Positions 39,889-52,100 of a stretch of DNA of 64,000 bases are shown in pieces. The notes under the pieces are model-generated. The model saw only the letters and a list, made by a program, of their open reading frames with translations. It did no database searches and had not been told where the DNA came from. Origin of the DNA: Fibrobacter sp. (GTDB lineage Bacteria > Fibrobacterota > Fibrobacteria > Fibrobacterales > Fibrobacteraceae); assembly GCA_024398815.1 (NCBI GenBank), contig JAKSIL010000002.1, forward strand, positions 1 to 64,000, given 5' to 3'. Positions within the stretch are counted from its first letter, which is position 1. Every line of letters starts with the position of its first letter. Position numbers and translations under genes: made by a program.

Positions 39889-42800
39889 ATGAATAATTCT
39901 ACAAACGATTTATGGGTAGGCGTCGACGTCGGCTCCACCACAGTGAAAATTGCCGTTGTCGATCCCGAGACATCCAAACTTTTGCATTATACATACCAAC
40001 GCCACAACGCTATGCAGGCCAAGAAGGTCCATGAAGTGTTGCGCGAAGCCCATGGACTTTTCCCGGGCAAGAATTTCAGGGTCGCTTTCTGCGGCAGCGG
40101 CGGTCAGCCCTTTGCCGAAGCCACCCACGCATTTTTCGTTCAGGAAGTGGTCGCAAACGCCCTCGCCGTGCGTGCCACCTACCCTGAATCCAGAGTCGCC
40201 ATTGAATTAGGCGGCCAGGACGCCAAGGTGGTGTTCTTCGAAAAGGACCGCACCACTGGCAAACTCATCGCAAGCGACATGCGCATGAACGGCGTATGCG
40301 CCGGCGGTACCGGAGCCTTTATCGACCAGGTGGCCGAACTCCTGCGCATCAAGACCGAGGCCTTTGAAGGATTCGCCAAGCGCGGCCAGAAGGTGTACGA
40401 AATTTCGGGCCGTTGCGGCGTGTTCGCAAAGACCGACATCCAGCCGATGCTCAACAACGGCATCGCCAAGGAAGACATCGCCCTTTCCAGTTTCCACGCC
40501 ATAGCGAAGCAGACCATCGGCGGCCTTGCCCAGGGCATGGAAATCAAGCCGCCCGTCATTTTCGAAGGCGGACCGCTGACCTTTAACCCGACCCTCGTGC
40601 GCGCCTTCAAGGAACGCTTGGGCATTACCGACGAACAGGCCATTCTGCCAGAACACTCCGAAGTGCTCGTGGCCATGGGTGCAGCCCTCTCGCTCGGCTC
40701 CATGTTCGCAGGCCAGGAATGCTACTACCGCGAAGAAGGCTCTCTCGACGCCCTGGTACATTTCAATGAAATCCGCCAGGCCGAAAACAAGGCCAAGGCA
40801 GCTGCCGACCTGTTCTTCCAGAACGAAAACGAATACAAGATGTTCCTGGAAGAGCACAAGATGGCAGGGAACCATTACCCCCAGCCCGCTTCCGGATCGA
40901 CCATCAACGCCTACCTGGGTATCGACGCCGGTTCCACCACCACGAAGTTCGTGCTTCTGGACGAACAGGACAACGTAATCGACGGATTCTACGCCAGCAA
41001 CGACGGTGAGCCTCTGGCCGTTTTGAAACGCGCCATGAACGATCTTGCCGACCGCTACGAAGAATACGGCTGCAAACTCAACATTCTGGGCGTCGGCACC
41101 ACCGGTTACGGCGAACAACTCTTTGCGAAGGCCGTGCACGCCGACTTCCACACCGTGGAAACAGTCGCCCACGCCAACGCCGCCCAGCGCCTCTGCCCCG
41201 ACGTATCCTTCATCTTGGATATCGGCGGCCAGGACATGAAGGCCATCTCCGTGCAAGACGGCGTGGTCACGGGCATCATCCTTAACGAAGCCTGTTCCTC
41301 GGGTTGTGGTTCGTTCATCGAAACCTACGCCCGCAGCCTCGGAATCCCGATGGAAAAGATTGCCGAAATGGCATTCAACGCCAAAAGCCCTTCGCAGTTG
41401 GGTTCCCGTTGCACGGTGTTCATGAACAGTTCCATCATCACGGAACAGCGCGACGGCAAGCAGCCCGAAGACATTATCGCAGGAATCTGCCGCTCCATCA
41501 TCAACAACGTTTTCACGAAGGTTATCCGTATCCGCAACTTGAACACCCTCGGCAAGAAGGTCGTGGTGCAGGGCGGTACATTCAAGAACAACGCTGTTCT
41601 CCGCGCCTTTGAACAGTACACGGGCCTCAAGCCCATCCGTCCGGAACGTCCGGGCGAAATGGGTGCTATCGGTATCGCTCTCCTCACACGCAAGTTCATG
41701 GAAGAAAAGCGAGCAAAGGACCCGGATTGCAAGTCGAGCTTTATTGGCCTCGAAGCCATGCGCAACTTCAGCTGGCACAACCAGCCGGGCCAGCTCTGCC
41801 AGTACTGCACCAACCATTGCTCTCGCACCATCGTCACCTTCAGCGACGGCCAGAGTTTTGTGACGGGCAACCGTTGCGAACGCGGCGAAGTCACCGCCGA
41901 CCCGAACGACCCGAAGACGAAGGCCCTCATCGCCGAAATCAACAAGAAGATGATGGCCGTGCCCGACATGATCAAGCGCACCAACCAGCTTTTGGTGAAA
42001 GACTACGCTCCGGCAAAACTCGCCGAACCGCAACTGCGCGAAGACGGCTCCCAGAAAACCATCGGTATTCCGCGCGTGCTCGAGTTCTGGAGCAGCATGC
42101 CATACTGGAAGGCCTTCTTCACAAGCCTTGGCTACACCGTTGTCATCAGCCGTTCTAGCGACTACAAGATGTTCGAATCCGGCCTGCACAGCGTTCCAAG
42201 CGACACAGTCTGCTTCCCGGCAAAACTCGTCCACGGTCACGTTCTTTCCCTTGTCGACAAGAAGGTGGACCGCATATTCTTCCCCATGATGGTCGCCATG
42301 CCCAGTGACCACACCAAGTTCACGGCGACGTCCGTGTGCCCCGTGGTACAGGGCTACCCCAACATCTGCAAGAATACCGACGACCCCGAAAGGAACTTCG
42401 GCATTCCGCTGGACCAGCCTGTATTCCACTGGTTCAACGCCAAGCTCCGCAGGAGCCAGACCATAGACTGGTTCCACGAACACTGGAAGCTTGACAAGAA
42501 GCTTTTGGCAAAGGCAGTGACCGAAGGCGAAAAGGCCCTGAACAACTACCGCACGACTCTTCTCGAAGAAGGACAGAAGATTCTCGACGATGTCCGAGCA
42601 AGCAACAGTTTCGCCGTGGTCATCGCAGGCCGTCCCTACCATGCGGACCCGCTCATCAACCACAATATTGCAAGCCACTTTACCGCCATGGGAATCCCGG
42701 TGCTCACCACCGAATCGCTCCCCGGCGTGTACGACCAAGACGTCCCCAGCCACACCCGTATCGAAATCAAGAACACGTTCCACCTGCGCATGATAGGCGC

Positions 42801-44343
42801 CACCATGATTGCTGCGAAGGACCCGAACGTGGAACTTGCGCAGATCGTGAGCTTCGGCTGCGGACACGACTCCATCTTGACCGACGAAATGATGCGCATG
42901 CTGCACCTTGACTCCAACAAGGAAATGCTCATGCTCAAGCTCGACGAAGGCGACGCCCGCGGCCCTGTGGGAATCCGCGTCAAGAGCTTCATCGAAACCG
43001 TCAAGGCTCGCCGTGCGGCAAACCTCCCCGACAAGCCGCCTAGCAAGGAACCGCTTTACCACACGCCGTTTGTCGCCGAAGACAAGACCCGTCGCAAGAT
43101 TCTTACGCCGAACCTTTCGCCGGCATTCGCTGTGCTTGCAAGCGAATACATCAAGGCGCAAGGCTACATGGCCGAGTACCTGCCGGTAGCCGACAAGGAA
43201 GCCATCGAACTCGGCAAGAAGTACGTGCACAACGATATCTGCTTCCCGTGCCAGGTGAACATCGGCGAATGCCTCAAGTGGCTCGTGAACCACCCCGAAG
43301 TGAAGCAGACCGAAGTCTCCATGTGCATCGCGAAGAACTGCGAAAACTGCCGTGCCGTGCAGTACGCCGTTCTCGCCCGCAAGGCTCTTGACGAAGCTGG
43401 CTTCAAGGACGTTTCCATCATTACGACAGGTACGGACTTCAAGGGAATGCACCCGGGCTTTGGCGTGGGTCTCGACTTCCGCCTCCACATGCTGTGGGGC
43501 ATCGTCACCATGGACGCCATCGAAACGATGTACCGTGCGCTCCTCCCCTACGAAACAGAAAAGGGTTCCACGCAGAAAATTTACGACCACTGGATGCCGC
43601 TCCTCATGAGCATGCTCGGACAACTCAAGAAGACCGAACTCGGCACCCCCAAGAAGGTCATGGACCTGCTCAGGGCCTGCATCGAGGACTTCAACAAGGT
43701 CGAGATCACCGAAGACCGCAAGAACGGCAAGCGCAAGCCGCGCGTGGCCGTACTTGGCGAAATTCTCATGAACTACCATCCGAGTGCCAACGGCTTCGTC
43801 GAAAAGTACCTGATGGACAACGGCATGGAAGTCTACCTGCCTGGCATGCTCGACTTCTTCCGCGTCGATGAAGTCGTCCGCGAAGAAAAGGTGAAGCGCG
43901 GATTCTCGGCAAACCCCATCGGCGACCGTCTGGAAGGCGGCATTACCGCAAAGATTTACACTCACGCGGCAAAGACCGTCCAGAAGGTGATGCAGAGTTT
44001 CAAGCTTTACGAGCACCATGCCGACTGCTACGAACTCAAGGAATACGTAAGGGATATCATCGACCCGAGCTACAACACCGGCGAAGGCTGGCTCATCCCG
44101 GGCGAAATCCTGTACAATTCCAAGCACGGCGTGAACAGTTACATCATCTTGCAGCCGTTCGCCTGTCTTGCAAACCACATCAGTGGCCGTGGCCTGACCA
44201 AGGCCGTCAAGGAGCGTTGCCCCCACGTGCAAATTCTGAGCCTTGACTACGACCCGGATACGAGTTTCGCAAACATCGAAAACCGCTTGCAGATGCTCAT
44301 CATCAACGCTCGCGAACTGGAGAAGGCCAACGCCGAAGCATAA
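39889..44343 (+). CDS. Giant acyl-CoA dehydratase activase fusion (BadF/HgdC-like, two ATPase domains plus DUF2229/HgdB-like part)
   Basis: About 1484 residues from ATG 39889 (GTG 39880 is less likely). Two ASKHA ATPase domains follow each other: GVDVGSTTVKIAVVD with CAGGTGAF, then GIDAGSTTTKFVLLD with CSSGCGSF (about residue 343 on). Each keeps the Cys expected to hold the shared [4Fe-4S] cluster. The C-terminal ~850 residues hold a DUF2229-like segment (IGIPRVLEFWSSMPYWKAFF) and HgdB/FldC-like parts with many Cys (CFPCQVNIGEC, CIAKNCENC). Activases reduce 2-hydroxyacyl-CoA dehydratases by ATP-driven electron transfer. The natural substrate of such fusions is not established. Confidence 0.88.
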   Translation: MNNSTNDLWVGVDVGSTTVKIAVVDPETSKLLHYTYQRHNAMQAKKVHEVLREAHGLFPGKNFRVAFCGSGGQPFAEATHAFFVQEVVANALAVRATYPESRVAIELGGQDAKVVFFEKDRTTGKLIASDMRMNGVCAGGTGAFIDQVAELLRIKTEAFEGFAKRGQKVYEISGRCGVFAKTDIQPMLNNGIAKEDIALSSFHAIAKQTIGGLAQGMEIKPPVIFEGGPLTFNPTLVRAFKERLGITDEQAILPEHSEVLVAMGAALSLGSMFAGQECYYREEGSLDALVHFNEIRQAENKAKAAADLFFQNENEYKMFLEEHKMAGNHYPQPASGSTINAYLGIDAGSTTTKFVLLDEQDNVIDGFYASNDGEPLAVLKRAMNDLADRYEEYGCKLNILGVGTTGYGEQLFAKAVHADFHTVETVAHANAAQRLCPDVSFILDIGGQDMKAISVQDGVVTGIILNEACSSGCGSFIETYARSLGIPMEKIAEMAFNAKSPSQLGSRCTVFMNSSIITEQRDGKQPEDIIAGICRSIINNVFTKVIRIRNLNTLGKKVVVQGGTFKNNAVLRAFEQYTGLKPIRPERPGEMGAIGIALLTRKFMEEKRAKDPDCKSSFIGLEAMRNFSWHNQPGQLCQYCTNHCSRTIVTFSDGQSFVTGNRCERGEVTADPNDPKTKALIAEINKKMMAVPDMIKRTNQLLVKDYAPAKLAEPQLREDGSQKTIGIPRVLEFWSSMPYWKAFFTSLGYTVVISRSSDYKMFESGLHSVPSDTVCFPAKLVHGHVLSLVDKKVDRIFFPMMVAMPSDHTKFTATSVCPVVQGYPNICKNTDDPERNFGIPLDQPVFHWFNAKLRRSQTIDWFHEHWKLDKKLLAKAVTEGEKALNNYRTTLLEEGQKILDDVRASNSFAVVIAGRPYHADPLINHNIASHFTAMGIPVLTTESLPGVYDQDVPSHTRIEIKNTFHLRMIGATMIAAKDPNVELAQIVSFGCGHDSILTDEMMRMLHLDSNKEMLMLKLDEGDARGPVGIRVKSFIETVKARRAANLPDKPPSKEPLYHTPFVAEDKTRRKILTPNLSPAFAVLASEYIKAQGYMAEYLPVADKEAIELGKKYVHNDICFPCQVNIGECLKWLVNHPEVKQTEVSMCIAKNCENCRAVQYAVLARKALDEAGFKDVSIITTGTDFKGMHPGFGVGLDFRLHMLWGIVTMDAIETMYRALLPYETEKGSTQKIYDHWMPLLMSMLGQLKKTELGTPKKVMDLLRACIEDFNKVEITEDRKNGKRKPRVAVLGEILMNYHPSANGFVEKYLMDNGMEVYLPGMLDFFRVDEVVREEKVKRGFSANPIGDRLEGGITAKIYTHAAKTVQKVMQSFKLYEHHADCYELKEYVRDIIDPSYNTGEGWLIPGEILYNSKHGVNSYIILQPFACLANHISGRGLTKAVKERCPHVQILSLDYDPDTSFANIENRLQMLIINARELEKANAEA

Positions 44344-44410
44344 CTTCGACGTGGCGCTCCGCGCCAAGTTTAACCTCAATGGGTCGCAAGGCCCAACCTG
44401 ATACATAAAA

Positions 44411-46003
44411 ATGCTCAACGTTTCTAATGTAAGTCTTCAATACGGCAGTCGTATCCTCTTCAAGGAAGTGAACCTTTCCTTCAAGCGCGGCAACTGCTAT
44501 GGCGTCATCGGCGCAAACGGTGCCGGCAAGTCCACCTTCCTCAAGATTCTCTCCGGCGAACTTGAACCGAATACCGGTGAAGTCACCAAGGACCCCGGCG
44601 AACGCATCGCTGTGCTTAAGCAGGACCACTTCGCCTACGAACAGAACACCGTCCTCGAAACGGTGATGATGGGCTTCCCCGAACTCTACGAACTCGGCAA
44701 AAAACGCGACGAACTGTACGCCCTCCCCGAAATGACGGAAGAACAGGGCATGCAGGCCATGGAAATCGAAACCCGCTTCGGCGAAATCGGCGGTTACGAA
44801 GCCGACTCGAACGCAGCCGTCCTCCTCAAGGGCCTCGGCATCCCCGAAGAATTCCACCAAAGCCTCATGTGCGACTTGGACGGTGGCCAGAAAATCCGCG
44901 TGCTCCTCGCCCAGGCGCTCTTTGGCAACCCCGACATCCTGCTGCTCGACGAACCTACGAACCACCTGGACTTGGAAACCGTCGGCTGGCTCGAGGACTA
45001 CCTCGAACGCTTCGAGAACATCGTCATCGTGGTGAGCCACGACCGTCACTTCTTGAATGCCGTCTGCACGCACACCTGCGATATCGACTACGGCAAAATC
45101 AACCTCTACGGTGGCAACTACGAATTCTGGTACGCCGCAAGCCAGCTCGCCCAGAAACAGCGCAAGGACCAGAACCGCCGCGCCGAAGAAAAGATTGAAG
45201 AATTGAAGGCGTTCATCCGCCGATTCGCCAGTAACGCAGCAAAGGCGAAGCAAGCCACCAGCCGCAAGAAGCTCCTCGACAAGATGACCGTCGAAGAAAT
45301 GCCGGCCAGCAGCCGCAAGTTCCCGTGGGTCAACTTCAAAATGGACCGCGAACCCGGCAAGATTGTCTTGGAAGTGAAAAACGCGACAATCGACGGCGGC
45401 GACGGCATCATCTGCAAAGGTTTGAACTTCAGTCTGAACAACGGCGACAAGGTGGCCCTCGTAGGCGAATACGACACCCTGAAAACGGCATTCTTCCAAC
45501 TCGTCGCCGAAGAGACCAAGGCACCCGATGGCGTGCTCAAGTGGGGCAACACCATCAGCTACAACTACTTCCCCAAGAACAACGACGCGTTCTTCCAGAG
45601 CGACCTCTCGCTCGTGGATTGGCTGCGCCAGTACAGCAAGGAACAGGACGAAACCTTCATCCGCGGATTCCTCGGCCGTATGCTCTTTACCGGCGAAGAA
45701 GCCCTCAAGTGCTGCAACGTGCTTAGCGGTGGCGAAAAGGTCCGCTGCATGCTCAGCAAGATGATGCTTTCAAACGCGAACTGCCTCCTGTTGGACGAAC
45801 CGACCGCCCACCTGGACTTGGAAGCCATCACCGCCCTGAACAACGGCCTCACCGCCTTCCAGGGCCCCATCATCTTCTGCACGCAGGACCACGAATTCGC
45901 GCAGACTGTTGCCAACCGCGTTCTGGAACTCACTCCGGATGGAGTCCTCGACCGCAGCATCACCTTCGACGAATGGCACGAAAGCAAGCGCGCCAAGAAG
46001 TAG
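44411..46003 (+). CDS. ybiT: ABC-F family ATPase (YbiT-like)
   Basis: 530 residues, the length of E. coli YbiT. Two ABC domains without membrane segments: first Walker A GANGAGKST, signature LDGGQKIRV, Walker B LLLDEPTNHLD; second domain with signature LSGGEKVRCML and LLLDEPTAHLD. The second Walker A region reads VGEYDTLKTA and lacks the GxxGxGK(S/T) pattern, so it may bind ATP poorly. ABC-F proteins act on the ribosome. Two small hairpins lie in the 67-bp gap before the gene (TGGCGC-TCC-GCGCCA at 44352-44366). Confidence 0.9.
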   Translation: MLNVSNVSLQYGSRILFKEVNLSFKRGNCYGVIGANGAGKSTFLKILSGELEPNTGEVTKDPGERIAVLKQDHFAYEQNTVLETVMMGFPELYELGKKRDELYALPEMTEEQGMQAMEIETRFGEIGGYEADSNAAVLLKGLGIPEEFHQSLMCDLDGGQKIRVLLAQALFGNPDILLLDEPTNHLDLETVGWLEDYLERFENIVIVVSHDRHFLNAVCTHTCDIDYGKINLYGGNYEFWYAASQLAQKQRKDQNRRAEEKIEELKAFIRRFASNAAKAKQATSRKKLLDKMTVEEMPASSRKFPWVNFKMDREPGKIVLEVKNATIDGGDGIICKGLNFSLNNGDKVALVGEYDTLKTAFFQLVAEETKAPDGVLKWGNTISYNYFPKNNDAFFQSDLSLVDWLRQYSKEQDETFIRGFLGRMLFTGEEALKCCNVLSGGEKVRCMLSKMMLSNANCLLLDEPTAHLDLEAITALNNGLTAFQGPIIFCTQDHEFAQTVANRVLELTPDGVLDRSITFDEWHESKRAKK

Positions 46004-46026
46004 TCAGAAGACACTGAACAGAGATT

Positions 46027-46062
46027 GTGGACTGCGGGCCAAAGCCCCGGTCCACTTTTTTT
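46027..46062 (+). terminator. Terminator of the ABC-F gene
   Basis: GTGGAC (46027-46032) pairs with GTCCAC (46050-46055), inner GGG/CCC pairs, then seven T. Confidence 0.8.
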
Positions 46063-46138
46063 ACGCCTTTTCCGACCTTCAAAAACGCCCTAAGCGTTCC
46101 TCTACAAAAAAGTACGACCAGCATTTTTGAGCGTACAT

Positions 46139-46172
46139 CAAAAAATCCGCCCAGCGTAAACTGAGCGGATTT
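46139..46172 (-). terminator. Terminator of the giant repeat protein gene
   Basis: On the minus strand AAATCCGC ... GCGGATTT (46172-46165 with 46150-46143), inner CAG/CTG pairs, then a T run. Confidence 0.8.
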
Positions 46173-46195
46173 AAAATTTCATTGACGTTCAGGGA

Positions 46196-49100
46196 CTACC
46201 TTTTCTTTTTGCCCTTCTTGCCTTTTTTGCCTTTCTTATCGGCAGCGTCAGCCTTGTCAGCCTTGTCATCCTTATCTTCGGCCTTCGGCTCTTCCTTCTT
46301 CTTTTCGCCACCGCGCAAATCCTTCATCTTGAAGGTGACGTTGACTTCGGCGTTAGCGACCTTGGAATAGACACCACCCGGATCCTTCACCTTGAAGGTG
46401 AATTCGTCGAGGCCAGAGAAGCCCTTGTTCGGAGTGTAATCGAAGGAGCCGTCCTTTTCATTCAGGACGATGCGACCGTTACGCGGCTTCTGGACAATCT
46501 GCACAGAGACAGGCTTTTCGCCATCCGGATCCATCACGCCAGTCATGAGACCGTCTGCAGCAGACACATGGAGCGGTTCGCCTTCCTGGGTCATGTAGCT
46601 CTGGTCCTTGGCTTCAGGAGGATCGTTCACCGGAATCACCGTGAACAGAGCGGTCTTGCTGGCCTTTGCGCCATCGGGGTCGGTGACCGTGAATGTGATG
46701 CGTTCCGGCTTGCCGTTCCAGTTTTCATGCGGCTGGGAAACAGTCGCAGTCCTCTTGAACTTGTCATACTTCACTTCGAGGTACTTGTTGCCGGTGAATG
46801 TCCACTTGAGTTCTTCAAAGCGGTGATCCTTGTCGCGAGCGAACTGGTCGAGCTTGATCGTAGCAATCACGCCGCCGCGATCGTCTTCCTTGATGGTGTA
46901 ATCAGGAATATCACGCATCACCGGAGCAGCATTCACATGCTTCACGACGAACTTCGCAACAGTCTTGTCAGAGCCGCCAGCCGGGTCGGTTGCGGTGAAT
47001 ACAAGCGTTTCATCGCCGAACCAGTCAGCCTTCTTGGGCCTTACGACAGCTTCGCGGCCGGCAGAAATCATGACTTCAAGGTTCTTGGCGCCAGACACCT
47101 TCCAACGGATTTCGTGCGGCTTGTGGTCAGGGTCAGACACGTACTGGTCAAGCTTGATAGGCTTGAAGGACTTGCCTTCCATGGTTTCCTGGCCCGGGAT
47201 TTCCTTGACGACCGGCGGGTCGTTCACAGGCTTCACGGTAAACTTCACATCGACGGAGGCCTTTTCACCAGCCGGGTCAAACACGTTCACAGTGACGGTT
47301 TCGGTACCGTTCCAGTACTTGTTCGGAGTTTCGACAGTGAGCACGCCCTTGTCGCTGATGTTGAAAATCAATTCATGCTTCACGGTCGGGCCCTTGGCTG
47401 CGGTGCCCTTGCCCTTCTTCTTGCCCTTGGCAGGAGCATCAGAACCCGGAGTGGCGTCGTCAATCGTCCACTTGAGTTCTTCCAGCTTGTTGTCCGGGTC
47501 GTTAACGAACTTGGAGAAGTCCACAGGAGCGAACTGCTTCTTTTCTTCGATGATGAACGGCTGGACCGGCTTGAGGGTCGGAGGATCGTTCACAGCAACG
47601 ACTTCGAAGTCAGCCTTGGTAGAGGCACTTGCACCAGACGGATCCTTGACGGTAAAGGTCAAGGTTTCCTTACCAAACCAGTTCGGGTTCGGAGTGAGAA
47701 CCATGGCACGGGTACCCTTCACGTCGACCTTCAGGTCCTTGTTGCCGGTAACAGCCCACTTGAGTTCGTTCGGCTTGTTATCCGGGTCGGTAGCCACCTT
47801 GGAGAGGTCGATCGGTTCAAACTTTTCCTTTTCCTTGACCTTCTGGCCGGCAATGCGCTTCACGACCGGAGGATCGTTCACCGGGGTCACTTCGAACACA
47901 ACCTGGGTAGAAGCCTTGGCGCCTTCCGGGTCAACCACGTCAATTCTAATCTTTTCGGAACCGTTCCAGAACTTGTCCGGAGTAGAGACGACCAATTCCT
48001 TCTTGGCGTTCACGGAAGCCTTGAGGAAGCGGGTCGGGGCAACTTCGAACTTGAGTGCGGAAATCGGATGGTCCGGATCAGACACGAACTTGGTCAAGTC
48101 GATAGGCTTGAACGACTTCTTTTCTTCGATGGACTGGATAGGAATCTGCTTCACGACAGGAGCGTCGTTCACGGATTCGACGAGGAAGTTCACAGTCTTG
48201 GAAGCAGAAGCGCCTTCGGGGTCCGTAACAGTAAATGTCACGTTGCGTTCGCCATGCCAGTACTTGTCGGAAATCTTGATATGGGCAATGTTCTTGTTGT
48301 CGATTTCCACCTGGAATTCGTCGACAGGAACCGGTGCTTCGGCTTCAGGTTCTTCCTTGGCACCCTTCTTGGCCTTCTTCTTGGCGGGTTTCTTCTTCGG
48401 AGCAGGAGCCGGAGCGCCCACCTTGGCAACCTTGGCGGTCCAAGTGAGCTGTTCGTTCTTGTGGTCCGGATCCTTCACGAACTTGTTCAAGTCGATATCC
48501 TTGAACTGGCCCTTTTCCTTAATCTTCTGCGGCGGAATGTCCTTCATTTCGGGCTTGTCGTTCACAGAAGTGATTTCGAAGGTCACCATCTGCGAAGTAG
48601 CGGCACCATCCGGGTCCTTCACTTCGAGAACCATAGTCTCGGGAGCGCACCAGAAGTACTTATCCGGAGCAGACACGGTAAGGATGCGGCTAGAAGAAAT
48701 TTCAGCCTTGAGCTGCTTGTTGCCGGTAACAGTCCACTTGAGGTCATTCGGCTTGTTGTCCGGATCCTTCACGAAATCGTCAAGCTTGATCTGCTTGAAG
48801 GATTCCTTTTCCTTAATCTTCTGGTCAGGAATCTTCTTCACGAGCACAGGAGGATCGTTCACGCGAGTCACTTCGAAGTTCATCTTGTGGCTTGCGCTTG
48901 CGCCTTCAGGGTCAGTGACCGTGAAGGTAATGGTTTCCTTGCCATTCCACTGGTCATTCGGAACAGAGACAATTGCAGTGTTATCCTTGCGAAGGTCAAC
49001 CTTCAACTGCTTGTTGCCAGAAACAGTCCACTTGAGAGCGGACGCCGGATGATCCGGGTCGGTAGCGAGGCTGGCAAGGTCGATGGTCTTGAAGCGGCCA

Positions 49101-52100
49101 TTTTCACGGATTGTTTCACCCTGCGGAGCCTTGTCGGAAATCTTCGGAGAGTCATTGATGGAGCGAACTTCGAAGCGAGCCATCTTGGAAACCTTGGCAC
49201 CTTCGGGGTCCGTCACGGTGAAGGTGATGTTAGCAGCACCGTTCCAGAACTTGTTCGAGATAACGACGTTCGCCACATTGTCCTTACCAAGAGTCACCTT
49301 GAGGGTTTCACCGGCAGGTGCGGATTCCTCGGCAGCCTTCTTGCCCTTCTTGGCAGGCTTAGCTGCTGCGGCGCCGACCTTCACCGGCTTCACATCGAAA
49401 CTCCACTTGAGTTCAGAAGCCTTGTGGTCAGGATCCTTCACGAGATCGCCGAGCTTGATGGGCTGGAACTGCTTCTTTTCGTCAATGGACTGGTCCTTGA
49501 TTTCCTTCACGAATTCCGGAGCATCGTTCACGGATTCCACTTCGAATTCAACGCTCTTGCTGTCAGCGGCGCCTTCCGGGTCAGTGACGGTAAACTTGAT
49601 GGTTTCCTTGCCGTGCCAATACGGATTCGGCGGAACAACAGTCACCTTGTGGTTAGCATCCATGGAAACCTTGAGTTCCTTGGCGCCCTCCACCTTCCAT
49701 TTGAGCTTGTTCTTCGGATGGTCGAGGTCCTCGACAAAGTCGTCGAGTTCGATAGCCTTGAACTGGCCCTTTTCCTTAATCTTCTGGTTGGCGATATCCT
49801 TCATTATCGGAGGATCGTTTATAGACTTCACGGTGAACATGGCAGTTGCCTTGGCGGTAGCGCCTTCCGGGTCGGTCACGGTGAAGGTAATCTTTTCGGA
49901 GCCGTTCCACATCTTGTTCGGAGTCTTGACCAGGGCCTTGCCGTCCTTGCCAATTTCAACCTTCAGGTCCTTGTTGCCGGAAATTTCAATCTTGAGCTTT
50001 TCAAACGGATGATCCGGATCCTTGATGATGGAACCGAGATCAAACGGAGCGAACTCAGCCTTCTCTTCGATAAGCTGGTCGTTGATCTTGCCGATGGTCG
50101 GAGCATCATTCACGGAGGTTACTGTGAAGAGGGCCGTGCATGTGGCCTTGCCACCTTCAGGGTCTTCAACGATGAACGTAATCTGTTCGGCACCGTTCCA
50201 GTACTTGTCCGGAATCACCACGCGGGCCATGCGCTTTTCGTCAACCTTTACAGAAAGCGCAGGAGTGTAACCCTTCGGGGCTCCCTTGGCAGGCTTCACA
50301 TCGAACTTCCAAGTGAGCTGTTCCGGCTTGTGGTCCGGATCCTTCACGATATCGGCAAGACTGATGATAGCGAATTCGCGCTTTTCCTGAATGGTCTGGT
50401 CCTTGATGGGCTTGGTGAATTCAGGAGCGTCGTTCACGGATTCAGCAGTGAATGTAACAGAGCGACTGTCGGCTGCGCCTTCCGGGTCGGTCACGGTGAA
50501 TTTGACCGTTTCGGAACCATGCCAGTACTTGCTCGGAGCGGTCACGGTTACAACGCGCTTCGCGTCCATGGCGACCTTCAATTCTTTCTGGCCGGCAAAC
50601 GTCCACTTAAGCTTGCCTTTTTCATGGTCAAGGTCGCTTACGAAGTCGTCAAGAGCGATAGTCTTGAACTGTTCCTTTTCCTTGATCTTCTGGCTCGGAA
50701 TATCCTTCATGACCGGAGGATCGTTAATGGACTTCACGGTGAACACGGCGTCGCTCTTTGCGGAAGCACCTTCAGGGTCGGTCACCACGAAGGTGAGCTT
50801 TTCAGAGCCGTTCCAAAGCGGAGACGGAGTCTTCACAGAGGCAACACCGTTCTTGTCGATGTCAACCTTCAAAGCCTTGGCACCATTCACAGTCCACTTA
50901 AGTTCACTGAATGCATGGTCGGCATCGCTTGCAAGTTCGGCAAGATTGATGGTTGCGAACTGCTGCTTTTCGTCAATCATCTGATCAGGAATCTTCTTGA
51001 GGACAGGCACATCGTTCACGGACTGTACAGTGAACACAGCCTTCGAAGAAGCCTTGGCGCCTTCAGGGTCAGTTGCCGTGAAGGTGATTTCTTCGGCACC
51101 ATTCCAGAACTTGTTAGGAATAATAATCTTTGCCACCATCTGGGCGTCGATTTCAACCGTCAGGCCGGTCTCCTTCTTCTTGGAACCCGGAGCCGGCTTC
51201 ACGTCGACAGCGAAGGTAAGTTCAGAAAGTTTGTTGTCGAGATCGCGAACCATTTCGCCAAGCTTAATCGGCTGGAACTGATCCTTTTCCTTGATGGTCT
51301 GAGCCTGCACCTGCTTAGTGAATTCAGGTACGTCGTTCACAGATTCGACAGAGAATGCGACAGAGCGTTCGTCGGTAGCGCCTTCAGGGTCGGTCACCTT
51401 GATGACGAGCGTTTCGGAACCGTTCCACTGCGGAGAAGGCGGAGTCACCTTCATCACGCGATTGCCGTCGACAGAAACCTTGAGTTCGCGGTTTCCGGTA
51501 ATGGTCCACTTGAGTTTGTCCTTAGCATGGTCAAGGTCTTCAACGAACTTGTCGAGTTCAACAGGCTTGAACTGTTCCTTTTCCTTGATATTCTGTTCCG
51601 GAATATCTTTCATGACCGGAGGATCGTTGATGGACTTGACAGAAAGTTTGAACGAAGCCGTAGCCTTGCCGCCTTCAGGGTCAGTCGCAGAAATGGAGAT
51701 CGTTTCAGAACCATTCCAGAGTTCGCTCGGAGTCTTGAAACTGACTTCGCGGGTCTTGGAATTGATGTCGACCTTGATGTCCTTGTTGCCGGAGACTTCG
51801 AACTTGAGCTTGGAAAGATCATGGTCGGCATCGCTCACGTAGTCGTCGAGGACGATGGAAGAAAGTTCAGTCTTTTCTTCGACGTTCTGGTCAGGAATCT
51901 TCTTGAACACGGGAATATCGTTGATGGACTTGACCGTGAGCACGATGGTCTGCTTGATTGACGCACCTTCGGGGTCCGTGCAGGTAAAGGTGACTTCAGC
52001 GGCACCGTTCCAGTATTTGTCCGGAATTTCAATGTTCGCCACGCGGAGTTCATCAATATTCACGTTGAGGGTACCGGACTCCGGCTCCTTGCCCTGATGC

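Noticed and set aside
40207-44418. A 1403-codon open frame opposite the activase gene
   Set aside because: Shadow of a highly biased coding sequence; the plus-strand gene shows clear ATPase and Cys motifs.
46568-51961. A 1797-codon open frame on the plus strand opposite the giant repeat gene
   Set aside because: It mirrors the repeat structure of the minus-strand gene. The minus frame has a signal peptide, a domain consensus and a terminator; the plus frame has no recognisable motif.
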